The notes under the pieces: generated by a model
The model's database searches: none
Told to the model about the DNA's origin: nothing
What the model saw: only the letters and a program-made list of their open reading frames with translations
Assembly: GCA_949752735.1 (NCBI GenBank)
Contig: OX457050.1
Location: 41,083,553-41,147,552, forward strand
Length of the DNA stretch: 64,000 bases
DNA from: Lumbricus terrestris
Lineage: Eukaryota > Annelida > Clitellata > Crassiclitellata > Lumbricidae
Reading direction: 5' to 3'
Translations under genes and position numbers: made by a program
Part shown: piece by piece, positions 31,117 through 42,049 of the stretch
Layout: the number at the start of each line of letters is the position of its first letter
Numbering within the stretch: the first letter of the stretch is position 1

Positions 31117-32768
31117 TTACGAGCAATGGGGATCAGGAATTTTCTTGAGTTGTTCTCTGAGGCCTATTAGTATAAATTCTGTCTTGGAGGGGTTGAGGCA
31201 GAGGAGATTTGAGGTCATCCAAGAGGTGATTTGGGTGACCACACAGAGAAGATTATCTATGGAGTCAGAGAAGCTGCTTGGAGAGAAAGAGATGAATAAT
31301 TGGGTGTCGTCAGCATATAGATGATGGTCGACTGTGGATGCTTTTATGAGTGAACTGAGTGGAGTGGTGTAGAGGATGAACAAGAGGGGCCCGAGGACAG
31401 AACTTTGCGGAACACCACAGGTGAGAGGGCATGATTGAGATGACGTTTCAAGTGTTTTCACTGAGAAAGTGCGTGATGAGAGATAAGACTGAATCCAAAG
31501 GAGAGCAGTGTCGGTAAAGCCAAACCAGGAAGACAGTCTTTGGAGTAGTATGTAGTGGTCAATGGTGTCAAAGGCTGCAGAGACATCAAGGAGGCATAGG
31601 CAGGAGACTTGTTGATGAGAGATGGCAGAGACAAGTTTATTGTAGAGGAAGTGAGAAGTGTATCGGTTGAGTGCTTTTTAGTAAAGCCGGACTGATTTGG
31701 GTTAAGGAGTGAATTTGAAGTCAAGTATTCATTGATCCGAGAGAGTACAACACGTTCGGTTAGTTTAGAGATGAATGACAGGTTAGAAACAGGACGATAA
31801 TTTGAAAGAATTTCCTTATCAAGTGATGGTTTTTTAGAAGTGGAGTTACCACAGAATGTTTGAAGAGGAGGGGAAAGTTGCCAGTCGATAAGCAGAGGTT
31901 GATTATTTTTATGATGATGGGTACAATGATAGATGCGCACTCTTTTAGCAGGGAGGTAGGTATAGGGTCAAGTTCGCACTGCTTGTTTGAAAGAGATTGT
32001 AATAAATTGGACACTTCAGACTCTGATGTTGGGTTTAAGGCAGATAGTGATGATTGAGGTTGGGAAGACGGGAGGTCGTGAGTGGAGGAGGATGTATCTG
32101 CAGGTGAATCGATGGTAGATTTTGAGAGAAGTGATTGCAGAGAGAGACGGATAGTAGTTACTTTGCCCGAGAAGAACGAACAAAATGAGTTAGCGATTGA
32201 AGAAGATGGTAGAGAGTTTGGAAGTGGGCTAGAGGAGTTCCGATGCAGAAGTTGGTTTACCATTTTCCAGAGAAGACGAGGGTTACAAGATCGGGATTGA
32301 ACTAGTGAGGAGTAAAACCTCTTCTTGGCCATTGCCAGAAGGTGATTGTATTTGTTTGTAGCAGCTTTTAGAGCAGAGAGGAGTTGAGGGTCATGGGTTC
32401 GTTTGTAAGTACGCTCAAGGCGTCGACGGAAAGATTTGAAGGCCTGGAGATAAGAGTTATGCCAAGGGTTAGAGTGAGAACCAGATTTGGTAATAGTAGG
32501 AGCGTGTTTGTCAAGGATCATGGAGAGAGTGGTGTTGTAGGAGGACAGAAGGTCATCGAGAGAGGATGGAGGATTTAGAACGAGGTCTGAAGAAGCAAGA
32601 TCGTGCTTGAAGGCTTCGATGTTTATGGAACTGATGTGGCGGAAAGAAAGTGGACGTGGATCGAGTAGGCAGTATGTTAAGATGTGTGAAAATGGGGTAA
32701 TGGTCAGAGGGTGTATCAAACAAGAAAGAGATGTTTGGCGATAGCCTTGAGAGAGATGATGTGATGAT
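31117..32768 (-). pseudogene. L2/CR1-like LINE, endonuclease C-term to RT (outer element, distal part)
   Basis: It reads IITSSLSRLSPNISFLF and PSDHYPIFTHLNIL (end of the APE endonuclease), then in a shifted frame LDKHAPTITKSGSHSNPW (linker), LDPIPTSLLKECA and NYRPVSNLSFISKLTERVV (RT boxes), QSGFTKKHST, and GVPQSSVLGPLLFILY...HHLYADDTQLF. It stops after SKTEFILIG and lacks the RT C-terminus. Frameshifts at about 32690, 31800 and 31600. It is the direct continuation of the endonuclease part at 33311-33640. Confidence 0.85.
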
Positions 32769-33310
32769 TGTAATTTGTAATTGAATTGTAATTGTAATTG
32801 AACACTTGTATAGCGCCGCTCACAGATTCAGTAGCGCTCCCGACCCTAAGTTAGCACTGTCGCTAACGAATAGTATAGTCTTCAGGCGCTTCCTAAACAG
32901 AGGGAGAGAGAGGCTGAGAAGCTCAAGACGTAGTTTATGTGGAAGACGGTTCCAGCAGTAGGGGCCAACATAGGCAAAGCTCCTAGACTGGGCAGTAGCC
33001 CCACGCATGCGAGGAACAACAAGGAGGCCATTTGCTGCCGAACGAAGGGCAGAGCGACCGGGGAGAGAGGAGACCTGAATACAGAAAGAACGGAGGTAGG
33101 ATGGAGCGACCCCAAGAAGAGAATTGCGCATAAGTGTCAAAATTTTGAACTCAATGCGTTGTGGTACAGGAAGCCAATGAAGAGTGTCCCGAATAAAGAC
33201 TGAAATGTGGGAGAACTTGGGAAGACCAGCAATTAGGCGAGCAGCAGCATTGAGTATTGTCTGAAGTTTAGAGAGGTTGAGAGAAGAAAGACCTGCGTAT
33301 GAAGAGTTAA
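32769..33310 (-). mobile_element. 5'-truncated L2/CR1-like LINE 3' end, nested (inner element)
   Basis: It encodes the RT C-terminus: SYAGLSSLNLSKLQTILNAA, HISVFIRDTLHWLPVPQRI, GVAPSYL, RSALRSAANGLLVVPRMRG, and YVGPYCWNRLPHKLR...LKTILF, ending at a TGA near 32828. A tail with GCGCTATACAAG and (ATTACA)n-like repeats follows. It sits exactly inside the endonuclease of the outer LINE, between the DLII and TSSL codons, with ATCAT at both junctions. Confidence 0.85.
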
Positions 33311-33640
33311 TGATGAGGTCAAGTGTGTGGTTGTGACAGTGGGTGGGAAAGTTGACACGTTGGACCAGATTAGTACAGATGACAAGAGCGTGAGGAAGTC
33401 AGAAGCAAGTGAGTTCGATAGATTGTCAACATGTAGCCTATGTTGAAATCTCCTGTTATCAAGAATTAATGAGGAGTTGTGGCAGCAATGGAGAGTAATG
33501 TGGTAAATTCTTGCAAGAAGACAGAGTTAGGTTTAGAGTGTGAGGAGGAGGAGGGAGGGCGGTAGACATTGAAAATGGTTAGGAGTTCGGGAGTTTGAGA
33601 GTGATTATCGGTTTTGTTCCACAAACGTCTTTGCATTCTG
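33311..33640 (-). pseudogene. L2/CR1-like LINE endonuclease (outer element, proximal part)
   Basis: The translation has LLTIFNVYRPPSSSSHSKP, FLQEFTTLLSIAAT, a stop, FLITGDFNI, and after a frameshift NFPTHCHNHTLDLII. These are the ...NVYRPP... and GDFN boxes and the HTLDLI motif of APE-type endonucleases. The 5' end of the element is missing. Confidence 0.8.
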
Positions 33641-33935
33641 ATCTATTTCATAGTGGTGAAGTAGGTTTAAACAGTTTCTTGGTCAATCGTTGGATCCTGT
33701 AAGAGACAGAGCTGGATCAAGTTGTTATATCGAGTTCTGAGTTTTGTTTGCACAGCCGACTATAGCTAGGTTTGATGACGTTGGCTCGAATCCGCTTCTC
33801 AATTTTAATTCAGAAAGGCGAGTGAGTCAAATCTAGCCTATTTGTGCATCAACGGTAAAGTCCATTGTAGACCTACATCGCCCAAAACATATTCTTCAGT
33901 TATAAATGAATATCAACGCCTCCATTGTAACTTAC

Positions 33936-34015
33936 CTATAACAACTCGATTCTTTGGTATGTAGCCGATCTTTCCATTGTCCGTGTGCCACGCTATTAAC
34001 CATCCGTCCGTGTCA
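33936..34015 (-). CDS. SH3 gene, exon with the second half of the SH3 domain
   Basis: The acceptor TTAATGATGTTACAG ends at 34016 and the donor is ATAG|GTAAGT. One base completes a Ser codon with the previous exon (phase 2), then 26 codons: DTDGWLIAWHTDNGKIGYIP and KNRVVI. This is the GW(W/L) - G..GYIP.N.V half of an SH3 fold, continuous with the first half in the exon 34470-35079. It leaves in phase 1. The next exon is not found; the downstream intron contains the nested LINEs. Confidence 0.7.
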
Positions 34016-34469
34016 CTGTAACATCATTAAAATTCGTAACGTGTGATAATGTCGTTGACAACAATTTCCAGTGTAGGCCTAAGCATATAATAGAAAAGTG
34101 ATAAAACCGATGCAACACCCTGTAGCATAAGCTTACGCAAGATGGTCAACGTCCAGTCGATCAGTTTTTAAGAGACAGGCTATAATTATGTAGTATGGAA
34201 CTACACGATCCAACAACCGAGAGAAACTACGGACAGAAACAGTGATAATTTAGGCACAACCCGCTAAAAGCAAGTGAGATGAACGTTTTGAGTAAGCCTA
34301 GTGATTTTAAAAATAGAAGAATGAGGACTGATTTTTTAATAGCCCCGATTGGTGAAGGCTAAGGAGTTTTTACGTATAGAGAGAAGGTCAATATATCTTT
34401 GCACGGTGTGACTAATTGCGGATTGAAATAGCAATCACAATTGCATGCTACATTAATTGTTATAGTCAC

Positions 34470-35079
34470 CTGCAATTTTCAGGAGGAAGAGCCTCCATGT
34501 TGTCTCCTCTGTTAAATGAAAGCGCGGCTGCATAAAGATCCTCTTCGTCTTCCAAATAGAAAGGTTCATACGCACAACATGTCACCGAATGCAAATGCGA
34601 TTCTGCTGCAGGCGATTTCATTTCCTCCGCATCAGAACGTTGATCAAAGTAACTCGTATGTTGCAGGTCTTTTGAATCAATTACCTTTTTCAGCTCTTCC
34701 ATTTTGATCGCTTCTCCCTGAGTTTCAATCTGACATGTTTCTTCTCGTCTGCTGTAAACCTTGTCTTCCAATGACCTCATTTCATTATCCGGATTCATTG
34801 TCGTGCCCCGCCTCGATGGACCAGATGCATTTGCAATGTTATTATCTTCGTAAACTGTCATCTGTCTGTCATATTCTACTAGGCCTAGGCCATGTCTTCT
34901 CATTTTGTGCCTTTCGAATCGATTTTGATGCCTTTCAAGTTGATCCAGCAAATACCGTTGTTCACGACCTGTCTGCTCAAGAACTCTTGTTCTTTCAAAG
35001 ATAAATGTGAGTTCTCTTTTTTCTTTTTTACTCATCTGCTTTGGATCAAAATCGTTAATTGCGCGTAGTTTAAGTTTAT
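34470..35079 (-). CDS. SH3 gene, coiled-coil exon with the first half of the SH3 domain
   Basis: The acceptor GCCTTTGTTCCTTCTAG ends at 35080 and the donor is GCAG|GTGACT (34469). It enters in phase 1 and leaves in phase 2, agreeing with both neighbours. Of 202 codons, the first about 60 form a strongly charged coiled coil (KKEKRELTFIFERTRVLEQT, LLDQLERHQNRFERHKMRRH), then comes a polar linker, and the last 35 residues are the start of an SH3 domain (YEPFYLEDEEDLYAAALSFN, RGDNMEALP). Without splicing the frame ends five bases past the donor. SH3 domains bind proline-rich peptides; this looks like a cytoplasmic adaptor. I cannot name the family. Confidence 0.7.
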
Positions 35080-35572
35080 CTAGAAGGAACAAAGGCAAAC
35101 ACGAAAATAGTTTACGCGTTAAACAGATTTTTTGTATGTCGACCTTTTTCTAGATATTCAAAACAACGCAAGCTAGCCTACATGTAAGCTGCAAAGGCAA
35201 CTGCAAAACGTATTAAATTGGATCTAATTGGTTCTCGTGGGAGATTATAGCCTAGACTTCATACTTCGATAATTATATCATGCAGTTAATTATTAAGCCT
35301 GCATCTTTCTTGCGCCAAAAGTGTGCCGCAATGAGTTCGATATCTGAAGCTAAAGTTCGCTCATGCACAGGTCTATGTCAGGGTGGATAAGCAACTCAGC
35401 AAAGGGTGTACGCCTAGGTCTTAAGCTAACAAGAAATGAAGAATGTGCAAGCGAACGAATACAGGGGAGGTTTCAAGCTCATGGTCTCGTAGGCCAATGC
35501 ACAATATATTATTATTGCAACAAATAATAGCTAGTAACGTACGTGTCCCGCGATGCAAACGGTATAATGTCT

Positions 35573-36798
35573 GGTTTACTGTCAATACCGTGCACACAAT
35601 ACCGCGAACACAATACCGCGATGTTCACTACGGTGTCACGACAACTCGTCTACCGACAAGTGGTCCCCGGACAATTCGTCTACGACAACCGATCAAACGA
35701 CAACCGGTATAGAGACAACTGATCCAGAGCTTGAGAAATGGAAGCTGGATGAAAGTTTTTACAGGTGAAATGGAGGTTGGATTGATGAAAAACGCAAGAG
35801 AAATGGAATCTGGATGATGGCTCTTTTACAGGTGAAATAGAAGCTGGATTGACGAAAATAACGTATGAGAAATAAAAGCTGGATGAAAGTATTTCTTGAT
35901 CTAAAATATAAGCTGGATTGATGAAAAAACGCTTAAGTAATGGAAGCTGGATGAGGGTATTTTTTACATCTGAAATAGAAACCGGGTTGACGAAAATAAC
36001 GGGTGAGAAATAGAAGCTGGTATTTTTAGATCTGAAGTAGAAGCTGGAAGCATGTCAAAATACATGAATAAAATCATCAATCCAGCTTCCATTTAAACTA
36101 AAAACCCATTTTCATAAATCCAGCTTCTATTTCATCAATACTATTCGTCTGTAGACCAGTTGTCGTTAGACCAATTGTCCGGAGACGAGTTGTCGGTAGA
36201 CGAGTTGTCGGTAGACCAGTTGTCGTGGAACCGTTCACTACCGCGCATGATCATTATCGCGCACGATCATTACCGCGCACGATCATAACCGCATACAAGT
36301 ATTTCAACATGCATCCAGCTTCTATGTCAGATCTAACAATACCTTCATCCAGCTTCTTTTTCTCATGCGTTATTTCATCAATCCAGCTTCTATTTCATAT
36401 ATAAAAATACCTTCATCCAGCTTCTATTGCTCATGCGTTATTTCATCATTCCAGCTTCTATTTCATATATAAAAATACCTTCATCCAGCTTCTGTTTCTC
36501 ATGCGTTATTTTCGACAACCCAGTTTCTATTTCACCTCTAAAATAATTTAATCCAGCTTCCATTTCTCAAGCGCTGGACCAGTACTGTTGTCTCTATACC
36601 GGTTGTCGTTTGACGGGTTGTCTGTAGAACAGTTGTCGTGACACCGCTTAAATAGAAGTTGGATGAAGGTATTTTTAGATCTGACATAGAAGCTGGATGC
36701 ATGTTGAAATACTTGTATGCGATTATCATCGTGCGCGGTAATGATCGTGCGCGGTAGTGAACATCGCGGTATTGTGTGCGCGGTATTGAGCGGATACC
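35573..36798. mobile_element. Fold-back Mutator-like element, type II, containing copy B
   Basis: Ends GGTTTACTGTCAATACCG and CGGTATTGAGCGGATACC, with the perfect 9-bp duplication ATAATGTCT (35564-35572 and 36799-36807). The arms are words CAATACCGCG, GTGCACACAATACCGCG, CGCGCACGATCATTAC in opposite order on the two sides. The left arm is cut by copy B (35632-36232). The interior minisatellite reads ATCCAGCTTC from 36310 to 36570 and GAAGTTGGATG after 36650; between them (36580-36647) is one arm of the ACAACTCGTC type. Confidence 0.85.
35632..36232. mobile_element. Fold-back Mutator-like element, copy B, nested in type II
   Basis: It begins GGTGTCACGACAACTCGTC and ends ACCAGTTGTCGTGGAACC. It has the perfect 9-bp duplication GTTCACTAC (35623-35631 and 36233-36241), which lies inside the arm of the surrounding type II element; the uninterrupted arm at the other end (around 36760, inverse) reads through GTTCACTACCGCGC. 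Arms are about 90 bp; the interior minisatellite turns near 36070. Confidence 0.92.
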
Positions 36799-37947
36799 AT
36801 AATGTCTACCCCGAATAGAAGAGCTACTTCAGTGTGGTCACCTAGGCTTATAGGCTTGAAGAAATTAGATTGCAATTTAGTGTCGCAATACAATGACTTG
36901 CTCTGGCGATCGATGCAAATCATTGACAATCAGTGGGCAAAATATATTCAACTACTAAACCGGGTAATTACTGATACCGTATGTTACAGGCCAATAATAA
37001 AACCTTCACTAGCAATTTGAATAATTTTCCCACAGTTTTACTCGAACTCACTTATATAATGCTCGTGTTAAGACGTGTTAGGCTTAGGCTAGTGATGGCG
37101 GCCAGAACCTTTACATTTTTCCTAAGAAATGGACAACGGAAAGAAAAATCATCGAGGAAACGGAGATACTATATATTGTGTATTGTTTGGCCTGTATTCG
37201 TATGTAAAGAAGGAGAAAGAGCATAAAAATTAACACGAGACAAGTTTTAGTGGGCACACCAGGTATGTATAGCTACTCGGATGGAGGCAGTGAAGACAAC
37301 AGTTTCTCAGACGAGTGACTAGTAATTAACTGCATGTAATTATGGAAATATGCGTCCGTTGCTATTTCAACTTCAAATTATCGAAGAACGGGATATTTCC
37401 ATATAGAAAGCTTATAAATAACCAATATTTTAATAAATAAATAAATAGTATATCAAATTATGAAAACAATTATTATCGTTTGATGATAGAGCCAAACACC
37501 AATAGGCCTATGAGTGATGCATAGATAATTTCATTAGATGGGATGTCAATGATTTGCACAGAAATAAACCAAGGAGGTTACAGGACAAACATAATAAATT
37601 ATTAGGCTAAGACTATGTACGTGTACTGCAGACTAACAGGAATTAAAACTATTCAGATATTTGCCTATCAAATAAACGCAGGAACTCGTTTCGTGCAAGT
37701 AGGACAAGTGTCATTCTCTGTTGTTATTACATTGATCTTTATCACCATTCCAGACCTTTCAATAATAATTATTGTGCTAAAACATATCTATTTGATTGGT
37801 CAAAATGGCAGGATTCAAGGCAAAGTTAAACTCGATTGATTGACTGTTTTAATGCAACAACACGTAGCCTAGGCCTACTGTAACACATGCTTGTTGTAAG
37901 GACCAATGCGCGCGAAAACATTCAAGCTATCAGCTCCGTCGGGTTAC

Positions 37948-37999
37948 CTTCAACTTCTGAAGTTGTTATCGATGTCATTTCTTCCTGTTTCGGTAAAAC
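37948..37999 (-). CDS. SH3 gene, small upstream exon (candidate)
   Basis: The acceptor TTTTACATCATGCTTTTTTC-AG ends at 38000 and the donor is GAAG|GTAACC (37947). It has 17 codons in phase 0 (VLPKQEEMTSITTSEVE) plus one base; phase 1 at the end matches the exon at 35079. It is too short to judge by composition; the support is both splice sites plus phase. Confidence 0.4.
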
Positions 38000-38085
38000 C
38001 TGAAAAAAGCATGATGTAAAAGAAATATTTATGAAGGCCTGTGCGCACTTGTTATGTCATGTCAATCGCCGACGTCGCCGCGCGA

Positions 38086-38102
38086 CGGTTGCCATGGCCA
38101 CA
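38086..38102 (-). promoter_or_regulatory. RFX X-box-like motif
   Basis: The minus strand reads GTGGCCATGGCAACC, matching the RFX consensus GTNRCC-N2-RGYAAC, within a CG-rich stretch upstream of the SH3-gene exons. RFX factors regulate ciliary and some immune genes. The regulatory role is inferred. Confidence 0.3.
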
Positions 38103-38698
38103 TGCATGGACTAATAGCTCTCTACTGCCGTTTATGGCGTGCAGCGGCGAGGAGATGAGATCCGGAAAGGTGGGACCAAAAAAGAACGTTGTCAATGCAG
38201 CTAATACGCGGTCTGCCCTTGCGTTGATATCCCTCCACGTGACCCAGGCACTTGTTATAATTAGACCTAAAAGAGTTTCTGTGAGCTATAAACAATTAAA
38301 CGCTCGCCGTGAACTTCAATATCCAGCTAAGATTAATATATCATTGTGTTAAATCTTTGAGTGTTCGCAACAGATCATAAATTAATGCATATATCTTGTT
38401 ACGTCTTCTTGCCAAACTGTAGACCTGTATAATGACAATAGGCAAATATGAACATGATGCAATCCTATTGAAAATTAATGCAAAATAATGTATGTTTATT
38501 TCCCTGAGAATTTATTACGATACGAATAGCATGGGCTTAAGTGGGTGAGCATTTGAGCAATGAGCATGTATTAGGCCGATGCAGAAATAGAACATATCGA
38601 TGATATCCGTCAACCTGAACGCGACTCAGCCCTCGGGTTGACGTAGTCTAAACTCTAAAGATAGCTAAAACTGTTCATTTACAACTACTATTGCATAA

Positions 38699-39659
38699 TC
38701 TATATAAATAAAAATGTAAAAAGTTTGGTCCTAATGGATTATCTCGGAAACTTCATCACCGATTCTTTTGAAATTTTTCGCAAAACGCTCCGTTCGAACA
38801 CGATCGTGTTTGTAAAAGAATATCCTGGAAAGAAACAAATCTCTTAGACCAAAAAAACACAACTTTCTCCTCGAGTTGACACGTTTATACATTTTAACTC
38901 TCACGCAGACGTTCGCCATCTCGCGCATGCGCTGTCGATAGCGCTGTAGATATAATATGGATTCGACCCACTTTCATTTCAAAAGTCCAAAGATTTTAAC
39001 TGGGTCACCAATCACAAACTTGGGAAAGAGGTCGCAACATTCGCGCGCGCTGTCGACAGCATGTTTATATAGCGCATATATTTAACTGTCGATATATATT
39101 AACTGTCGATATATAACATTTTTTATGGATTATTTGAAAGATTGCTTTCAAATTTTCACACAACGTTCTAGCGGACGGGTTTTAGCTGTCGGGAAGGGAG
39201 GAGTGAGGGAGGAAGAGAGGGGGAGGGAGCGGGAGGAAGAAGGAGGGGAGGGAGCGGACAGATGGAGAGAGGGAGGAGATGGATGGAGGAAGGGGAGGGA
39301 CGGAGGGGGAGGGAGGGATGGGGAGGGGGAGCGACGGGGAGGGAGATGGGAGGGAAGGGGGGAAGGGAGGGGAAGGGGAGCGGGAGGGGAATGGGGAGGA
39401 GGAGGAGGGGAGTGGTAGGGGAGGGGAGGGAGGGGAAGAGGAGGGAGGGGAAGAAGGGAGGGGGAGGGAGGGGAAGATGGTAGGGTTAGGGGAAGGGAGG
39501 GACGGGAGGGGGAAGTAGGGGGAAGGAGGGGGAAGGAGAGAGTGGGAGAGAATGGCGGTAGGGAGGGACAGAGGGAGGGAGCGAGGCAGGGAAGGGAGGT
39601 ATGGAGGGAGACTTGCACGGTCTTTTCAGCCACAGCAACGCGTGGCCGGGTACAGCTAG
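38699..39659 (+). mobile_element. Non-autonomous Helitron
   Basis: The 5' end TCTATATAAATAAAAATG is preceded by A (38698); the 3' end ACGCGTGGCCGGGTACAGCTAG is followed by T (39660). Both match the Helitron pattern (insertion between A and T, 5' TC, 3' CTAG). A short hairpin (GCCAC...GTGGC) lies about 15 bases before the 3' end. There is no Rep/helicase. The interior has two TTAACTGTCGATATATA copies and the polypurine tract. Confidence 0.85.
39191..39612. repeat. ~420-bp polypurine (GGGAGG/GGGAAG)n tract
   Basis: Almost only A and G on the plus strand, with a handful of pyrimidines, in 5-12 bp words such as GGGAGGGA and GGGGAAGG. It lies inside the Helitron. The Gly/Arg- and Pro/Ser-rich open frames here are by-products. 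Confidence 0.95.
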
Positions 39660-39664
39660 TGGTT

Positions 39665-40730
39665 TATAAAACTTAGACATGAATGCAATTATTCACAAGT
39701 CTCAATGATTTCTTGACGACATTTCTCTTTACTCCACTTAACCACAATTAAGTAGCTTACAGCATTCCGTGGCAGCTATCCAAAAGCAACTCAAAATCTC
39801 TGTTATAGCAACGTCTATCGTCCCTATCGATTTATAATCTCTATAACCTTTGTAGGCTACTCTGCGCTTACCTGTGAGTAACCTGCAGTTAAAATCCTGC
39901 TGTACGTTGTGCTGACAATTACAATCAAATTCAGTGATCCCGATTTATACGCTTCTATAAGTGTAATACGGTAGTTTATAAGATCATCGTCAATCGAATA
40001 GACTAAACTGCAGATAATTCTATGGTGAATGCTCCATAGAATAACCGCCTAAGCACAAAGTAGGTCTACAGCTAGCATATCGATAATATTATTTGACAAG
40101 TCTAGACTCGGCAGTTCGAAATGATACGATCGAGTAAACAAGACAAAGTGCACGATCAAATGACATAAGCTGTGCCTTATAGTTAATAATCCAGGAGACG
40201 GCGGCAAAGTGTTTTGACAAGAAAATGACAATACAAAGGCCGCGTCACCGTGGTGATCATGACGATGAGACGCCTCCGAACCGCGAGATCGAACTAATCA
40301 TTAACTGAAAACGTGTACTTTGATTATGTTAAGCAGTTCAGGAAGCATCATAATATATTATTATCTCCGTCTAGCCAACCTTCAAGTAGCGCTACTTGTG
40401 ATCTGTGAGATAGCTGCTAATAGTTAATTAATCTCATGACGCACACCTTCCGCGCCAACGCATTTAGCACACCTGGGGTCGGGTCCAATAGACCCACCGA
40501 TAACATGGGTAGAAATCATTATCAATTAAAAGGTAGGCCTACTTGGGAATAAGTGACTGGCTATGCGTCTAATATTAATCATAGGGCTGCCAAGGAGGGG
40601 ATATCGGCCAACCTCTATAAGTTTTTTTCAAAATAGAACTTTTTTCGTATGGAATAAAATGTTGACATTTTAAGTAGCCGTAGGAAGTTAATTTACACGC
40701 ATTTTGCGGTAAGATTTGTGATGATACCCC
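39665..40730. other. No gene or repeat recognised
   Basis: Mixed-composition non-coding DNA between the Helitron and the mariner element; only short frames without splice support. Confidence 0.4.
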
Positions 40731-40756
40731 ACACCGTTCTAAAGTTGGCTCATCTA

Positions 40757-41964
40757 CACCGTGATTCAAAAAAGTAAGCCAAAATGTTTTTCAAATATCT
40801 CCAATGTCTGATAACATATCACACTAAAAAATCCAAATATTTAGAGAACTGGACCAAGAATACGATTCCAAAATTTCATGAGATAAAGTTGAACGGATAA
40901 AAAGATATATATTTTTCAACTTTATATGCCAAAATTTCAGTTTACAAGCAATTTTCTGTTAGATTCAATTAAATGTAAGTCAAACTGTTTCTCTTATATC
41001 TCAAGTGCCTGATGATTAATCATGCTAAAATTTCCAAGATATGTAGAGAATTGAATAACAATATGATTCCAAAAGTTTGGTTTGATTATTTAATTAAATA
41101 AGATGCTCAAAATGTTCTCCTCCTGCTTGCACGCAAGCCTGGAAGTGCTGGCGCCATTGGGCAACAGTATCGTCGATTATCCGCTGGTTCAGGTCATCTC
41201 ACACTTCTATCAAGCGCTACTTCAGATCGTTTATACCATGGATTGTTCTCTACTCGGTATTGCATCAAGCTCCACACTTTATGGTCGACAGGATTCAAAT
41301 CTGGGCTGTTCGGAGGTCATAATGTGGGAGAAATGAAGTCTGGCTTCTCTCTTGTCAGCATTTCAATGGTTTCCTTGGCTCTGTGGGCTGGGGCACTATC
41401 CTGCTGAAAAACCCAGCCTTTTGGGGGCTGGATTTCTGATTACAGATGGAGGATGTTGTGACAGCAGAACGTCGCGATAATAGGATCCATTAATTTTTAC
41501 TCCAGGGTCACTGAAGACCAAAATTGGGAACTATCAAGCGTCGAAACCGCAAAGAACACCATAACAGACTTGCTGAAAATTGAAGTTTCGGGAGATGAAG
41601 TTGAAATATTCATATCTTTCTATCCGTTCAAATTTATGACTTGATATTTTGGAATCCCATTCTTGATTCAATTATCTAAATATTGGGAAAATTTTATTAT
41701 GATTAATTATCAGGCCATAAAGATACTGAAAAAGTTTGACTCACATTTTATTGAATCTAACAGAAAATTACATGTAAACTGAAATTTCGGCATATGAAGT
41801 TGAAAGATACATATTTTTTTATCCGTTTAACTTAATCTCATGAAATCTTGGAATCATATTCTTGGTCCAATTCTCTAAATATTTGGAAAATTTTAGCGTG
41901 ATATGTTATCAGGCATTGGAGATATATGAAAAATAATTTGGCTTACTTTTTTTGAATCACGGTG
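40757..41964 (-). mobile_element. mariner-type element with ~350-bp inverted repeats
   Basis: Ends CACCGTGATTCAAAAAA (40757) and its inverse ending 41964, each flanked by TA (40755-40756 and 41965-41966). The inverted arms extend about 340-370 bp. The central 41100-41570 encodes, on the minus strand with frameshifts, the C-terminal half of a mariner/IS630 transposase: FSAG-CPSP/QDSAPAHRAKETIEMLTREK-type sequence, NSPDLNPVDHKVWSLMQYRV and ending GEHFEHL. The first catalytic Asp region is missing, so it is dead. Confidence 0.8.
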
Positions 41965-42031
41965 TAGTTCTAAAGTGGTTCATCGTTGACTAGGCCTATA
42001 CAAAGAAGGCAGATGAACCACTTTAGAACTA
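41965..42031. repeat. Inverted repeat, perfect 20-bp arms
   Basis: TAGTTCTAAAGTGGTTCATC (41965-41984) and its exact inverse (42012-42031) around a 27-base spacer. A related word GTTCTAAAGTTGGCTCATC borders the mariner element on the left (40734-40754), so the element appears to have landed in a repeat of this word. Confidence 0.85.
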
Positions 42032-42049
42032 GATGAGCCAGTTATACCC

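Noticed and set aside
39148..39633. Long Pro/Ser- and Gly/Arg-rich open frames
   Set aside because: They are by-products of the polypurine tract; no start, splice or composition evidence.
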